Positions 56,148 to 59,114 of a stretch of DNA of 59,114 nt are shown here, piece after piece (position 1 is the stretch's first letter; the number at the start of each line of letters is the position of its first letter). The DNA is from Pseudacidovorax intermedius (GTDB lineage: Bacteria > Pseudomonadota > Gammaproteobacteria > Burkholderiales > Burkholderiaceae_C), in the NCBI RefSeq assembly GCF_001476815.1, contig NZ_LDSL01000072.1, forward strand, positions 1-59,114, given 5' to 3'. The notes beneath the pieces were generated by a model. It saw only the letters and a program-made list of their open reading frames with translations. It did no database searches and was not told where the DNA came from. Position numbers and translations under genes: made by a program.

Positions 56148-57068
56148 ATGGCTCCCCCTCTCATCCTGCTGCGTCCGGTCGCGGTTGCCCTGGCCGTCCT
56201 GGCCGGCGCCCTGGCCCTCGGCGCCTGCTCGCCCATCAAGCTGGTGGACCGGCTGACGCCCACCGACACCTACACCGTGCAAAACGGCATCGCCTACGGC
56301 GACGCACCGCGCCAGCGGCTGGACCTCTACCAGCCGCTCGCCCGCACCGCGCCGCCGCCCGGCAAGCGGCCGTTGGTGGTCTTCTTCTACGGCGGCACCT
56401 GGACCACCGGCGAGCGGGCGCAGTACCGCTTCGTCGGCGAGGCGCTGGCCGCGCACGGCGCGGTGGTGGCGGTGGCGGACTACCGGCTGTCGGGCGAGGT
56501 GCAGTACCCCGCCTTCGTGCGCGACAGTGCCCTGGCCGTGAAATGGGGGCTGGACCATGCCGCCGCCGTCGGTGCCGACCCGGCCCAGGTCTACGTCATG
56601 GGCCATAGCTCGGGCGCCTACAACGCCGCGATGGTGGCGCTCGATGCGCGCTGGCTCGGCGAGCTGGGCGCCAGCCCGCGCCAGCTGGCCGGCTGGATCG
56701 GCCTGGCCGGGCCCTACGACTTCCTGCCCATCGGCGACCCGGACGTGAAGCGCGCCTTCGACTGGCCGCGCACCCTGCCCGAGTCCCAGCCCATCCAGCA
56801 CGTCACGGCCGCCGCGCCGCGCACGCTGCTCATGGCCGCCACGCGCGACAACCTGGTCGACCCGCAGCGCAACACCGCGCAGATGGCCCGCAGGCTGGAA
56901 GCGGCCGGCGTGCCGGTGGAGGTGCACACCTTCGACAACCTCAGCCACATCACGCTGATGGGCGCCGTCGCGCGCCGCATCCAGTGGATCGGCGGGCCCG
57001 TCATGCCGCCGCTGCTGAGCTTCCTCGGACTGCCGCCGTCGGATTCGTCCCACAGGGCCCCTCATTAG
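56148..57068 (+). CDS. Lipoprotein alpha/beta hydrolase (esterase-like)
   Basis: Cell-envelope esterase-like protein of 306 residues. The signal peptide VAVALAVLAGALALGAC ends in the lipobox LGAC. The hydrolase core has the oxyanion motif VVFFYGGTWTTG, the nucleophile elbow VMGHSSGAYNAAM and the catalytic His in FDNLSHITLMG. It resembles the BD-FAE / carboxylesterase type and is lipid-anchored rather than soluble. It lies between pyk and fba with a 68-base gap after pyk; the tie to glycolysis is only positional. Confidence 0.85.
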   Translation: MAPPLILLRPVAVALAVLAGALALGACSPIKLVDRLTPTDTYTVQNGIAYGDAPRQRLDLYQPLARTAPPPGKRPLVVFFYGGTWTTGERAQYRFVGEALAAHGAVVAVADYRLSGEVQYPAFVRDSALAVKWGLDHAAAVGADPAQVYVMGHSSGAYNAAMVALDARWLGELGASPRQLAGWIGLAGPYDFLPIGDPDVKRAFDWPRTLPESQPIQHVTAAAPRTLLMAATRDNLVDPQRNTAQMARRLEAAGVPVEVHTFDNLSHITLMGAVARRIQWIGGPVMPPLLSFLGLPPSDSSHRAPH

Positions 57069-57116
57069 AATCGTTGGAATTTTTTTGCACTTTCCACGAT
57101 TAAAGAGGACATCACC

Positions 57117-58181
57117 ATGGCACTTGTTTCGATGCGCGAGTTGCTGGACCACGCGGCCGCCAACGGCTACGGCATTCCGGCCTTCAACGTGAACAACCTG
57201 GAGCAAGTGCAAGCCGTGATGGCCGCCGCCGACGAAGTGGGCGCCCCGGTGATCCTGCAGGCCAGCGCCGGCGCCCGCAAGTACGCCGGCGAGCCCTTCA
57301 TCAAGCACCTGATCCAGGCCGCCACCGAGGCCTATCCGCACATCCCGCTGGTGATGCACCAGGACCACGGCACCAGCCCCAAGATCTGCGCCGGCGCCAT
57401 CGACCTGGGCTTCGGCTCGGTGATGATGGACGGCTCGCTGCGCGAGGACGGCAAGACCCCCGCCGACTTCGCCTACAACGTGGACGTGACCCGCAAGGTG
57501 GTCGAGATGGCCCACAAGGTCGGCGTGACCGTCGAGGGCGAGCTGGGCTGCCTGGGCAACCTGGAAACCGGCGATGCCGGCGAGGAAGACGGCATCGGCG
57601 CCGAAGGCAAGCTGGACCACAGCCAGATGCTGACCGACCCCGAAGAGGCCGCCCAGTTCGTCAAGGCCACGCAGCTGGACGCCCTGGCCATCGCCATCGG
57701 CACCAGCCACGGCGCCTACAAGTTCAGCCGCCCGCCCACGGGCGACATCCTGGCCATCAGCCGCGTCAAGGAAATCCACGCCCGCATTCCCAACACCCAC
57801 CTGGTGATGCACGGCTCGTCGTCGGTGCCGCAGGAGCTGCGCGCCATCATCAACCAGTACGGCGGCCAGATGAAGGAAACCTACGGCGTGCCGGTGGCCG
57901 AGATCCAGGAAGCCATCAAGCACGGCGTGCGCAAGATCAACATCGACACCGACATCCGCATGGCGATGACCGGCGCGGTGCGCAAGTTCATGGCCGAGAA
58001 CCCCGAGAAGTTCGACATGCGCGAGTGGATGAAGCCCGCCCGCGAAGCCGCCCGCGCCGTGTGCAAGCAGCGCTACCTGGAGTTCGGCTGCGAAGGCCAG
58101 GCCGGCAAGATCAAGGGCGCTGGCCTGCAGGTCATGGCGGCGAAGTACGCCAAGGGCGAGCTGGCGCAGGTCGTTCAGTAA
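57117..58181 (+). CDS. fba: Fructose-bisphosphate aldolase, class II
   Basis: Zinc-dependent aldolase (CbbA type), 354 residues, which cleaves fructose-1,6-bisphosphate. Zinc and substrate motifs are [38 protein letters not shown] and [23 protein letters not shown] before the ATG is a good ribosome-binding site, and TAGAAT at 57066-57071 is a possible -10. The last 50 bases overlap the convergent amidase gene. Confidence 0.96.
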   Translation: MALVSMRELLDHAAANGYGIPAFNVNNLEQVQAVMAAADEVGAPVILQASAGARKYAGEPFIKHLIQAATEAYPHIPLVMHQDHGTSPKICAGAIDLGFGSVMMDGSLREDGKTPADFAYNVDVTRKVVEMAHKVGVTVEGELGCLGNLETGDAGEEDGIGAEGKLDHSQMLTDPEEAAQFVKATQLDALAIAIGTSHGAYKFSRPPTGDILAISRVKEIHARIPNTHLVMHGSSSVPQELRAIINQYGGQMKETYGVPVAEIQEAIKHGVRKINIDTDIRMAMTGAVRKFMAENPEKFDMREWMKPAREAARAVCKQRYLEFGCEGQAGKIKGAGLQVMAAKYAKGELAQVVQ

Positions 58182-59114
58182 GCGCGGCCTCGACCTGCAG
58201 CGCGGTGCACAGCACCGTGTCGTCGCGCATGCAGCCGTGCCACACCATCAGGCCCACGGGCAATTGCCCGGCCTGGTGGCAGGGCAGCGTCAAGGCGCAG
58301 CCGTCGAGCATGTTCACCACGCTGGTGTTGCGCACCAGTCGCGCGTTGACCTCGAAGAATGCATCGTCGCGCTCGGCGCCGGGCGCGACGTCGGCGATGG
58401 GCGGTGCCACCATGGGCACCGTCGGCGACAGCAGGGCGTCGAAGTCGGCGGTGAGCGCCTCCACCGCTTCGATCCAGCGGCGGCGCGCCTGGCACAGCGC
58501 GATGTAGTCGCCCTCCCCCATGGCCCGGCCCTTGAGGATGCGGGCCAGCACGCGCGGGTCGTAGCGGCCCGCATCGCGCGCCAGCCGGTCGCGGTGCCAG
58601 GCATAGGCTTCGAAGGCGGCGAACCCGCCACGCGACTGCAGCCCCCCGAACTCCTGGATGACCGGCAGGTCGATGTCCTCGATCTGGAAGCCGGCCTGCG
58701 CCAGCCTTGCCAGCGCCGCACCGAAGGCCGCCGAGACGGTCTCGTCCAGTCCGTCCAGCAGGAGCGTGCGGGGCACGGCCAGCCGGCGCATGCCCGGCGG
58801 CTTGTGTTCGACGCGGATGGCGCGGGCGGCCAGCACCTCGTGGGCCACGATCGCATCCCGCACGGACAGCGTCACCGCGCCGATGCTGTCCAGGGTGGGC
58901 GACAGGGGCACCGTGCCCGTGAGCGGCACCCGTCGGGCGGTGGGCTTGAAGCCGACGATGCCGTTGAGGGCGGCCGGCGTGCGGATCGACCCGCCGGTGT
59001 CGCTGCCCAGGCCGATCAGGGCCGCGCCGGCCGCCACGGACACCGCGGCCCCCGAGGACGAGCCGCCCGGAATGCGCGGGACCACCGGGTCCGCCACGTT
59101 GTGCGGCGTGGGCA
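58132..59114 (-). CDS. Amidase (amidase signature family), C-terminal part (5' truncated)
   Basis: Amidase-signature hydrolase, cut by the window end; the reading frame is open to the last base, so about 327 residues are visible. The signature [15 protein letters not shown] with the nucleophile region [16 protein letters not shown] (Ser-cisSer) is present, then [14 protein letters not shown], and the C-terminal [10 protein letters not shown]. The family hydrolyses amides such as allophanate or aryl amides; the substrate is not evident. The stop at 58132 lies 50 bases inside the convergent fba coding end, so both C-termini are encoded by the same DNA. Confidence 0.88.
   Translation of the reverse strand, partial: PTPHNVADPVVPRIPGGSSSGAAVSVAAGAALIGLGSDTGGSIRTPAALNGIVGFKPTARRVPLTGTVPLSPTLDSIGAVTLSVRDAIVAHEVLAARAIRVEHKPPGMRRLAVPRTLLLDGLDETVSAAFGAALARLAQAGFQIEDIDLPVIQEFGGLQSRGGFAAFEAYAWHRDRLARDAGRYDPRVLARILKGRAMGEGDYIALCQARRRWIEAVEALTADFDALLSPTVPMVAPPIADVAPGAERDDAFFEVNARLVRNTSVVNMLDGCALTLPCHQAGQLPVGLMVWHGCMRDDTVLCTALQVEAALTERPAPARPWRTSPP

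Overview
The window is about 59 kb of high-GC chromosomal DNA carrying the replication-origin neighbourhood of a betaproteobacterium. Gene content and order fit Burkholderiales, most likely a Comamonadaceae-like genus: mnmE-yidC-yidD-rnpA-rpmH leads divergently into dnaA-dnaN-gyrB; metX-metW, a pgk/pyk/fba cluster, a fused indolepyruvate oxidoreductase, a DUF1631 gene and dprA-LysM-def-fmt are all present. Assignment is by gene content and protein character only; no database was searched. I found no rRNA, tRNA, CRISPR array, prophage or insertion sequence.

Layout. 0-9.2 kb: the end of a PglL/Wzy-type ligase, the tRNA/rRNA modification pair mnmA-rsmE, a LysR regulator divergent from a secreted M20 peptidase, a YidB-like protein, a second M20 peptidase, a DUF72 protein and a bactofilin. 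9.3-13 kb: a voltage-gated-type potassium channel with a C-terminal zinc ribbon, then metX-metW behind a SAM-II riboswitch, then a GDT1/UPF0016 manganese-exporter gene behind a yybP-ykoY (Mn2+) riboswitch. 13.3-19.1 kb: a glycine-rich RRM protein, a short-chain dehydrogenase, the LPS genes lptC-kdsC-kdsD and a divergent Kef-type cation/proton antiporter. 19.2-29.2 kb: the origin region, with mnmE, yidC, yidD, rnpA and rpmH reading left and dnaA, dnaN and gyrB reading right, from a 378-base spacer with two DnaA boxes. 29.4-32.8 kb: a small accessory-looking block with an AlbA-type ATP-binding protein of different base composition, two tandem paralogous secreted proteins and a RidA-like protein. 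32.8-39.6 kb: an MFS exporter, an esterase, and an Lrp regulator divergent from a fused indolepyruvate ferredoxin oxidoreductase. 39.9-43.2 kb: yajC-secD-secF. 43.4-59.1 kb: DUF1631, dprA, a LysM protein, def-lipoprotein-fmt-azlC-azlD, pgk, a fatty acid desaturase, pyk, a lipoprotein esterase, fba and a truncated amidase.

Genes near the origin are mostly transcribed away from it on both sides. Functional groups are methionine synthesis under SAM feedback, manganese export under Mn2+ control, Kdo/LPS assembly, membrane-protein insertion and secretion (YidC/YidD, SecDF-YajC), translation initiation (def, fmt), tRNA modification (mnmA, mnmE) and lower glycolysis.

The most interesting signals are the two complete riboswitches 0.7 kb apart with their promoters and expression platforms, the tandem secreted paralog pair with a PmrA-like box upstream, a dispersed intergenic repeat present twice, a perfect 16-bp inverted repeat over the dnaN stop codon, and the zinc-ribbon potassium channel.
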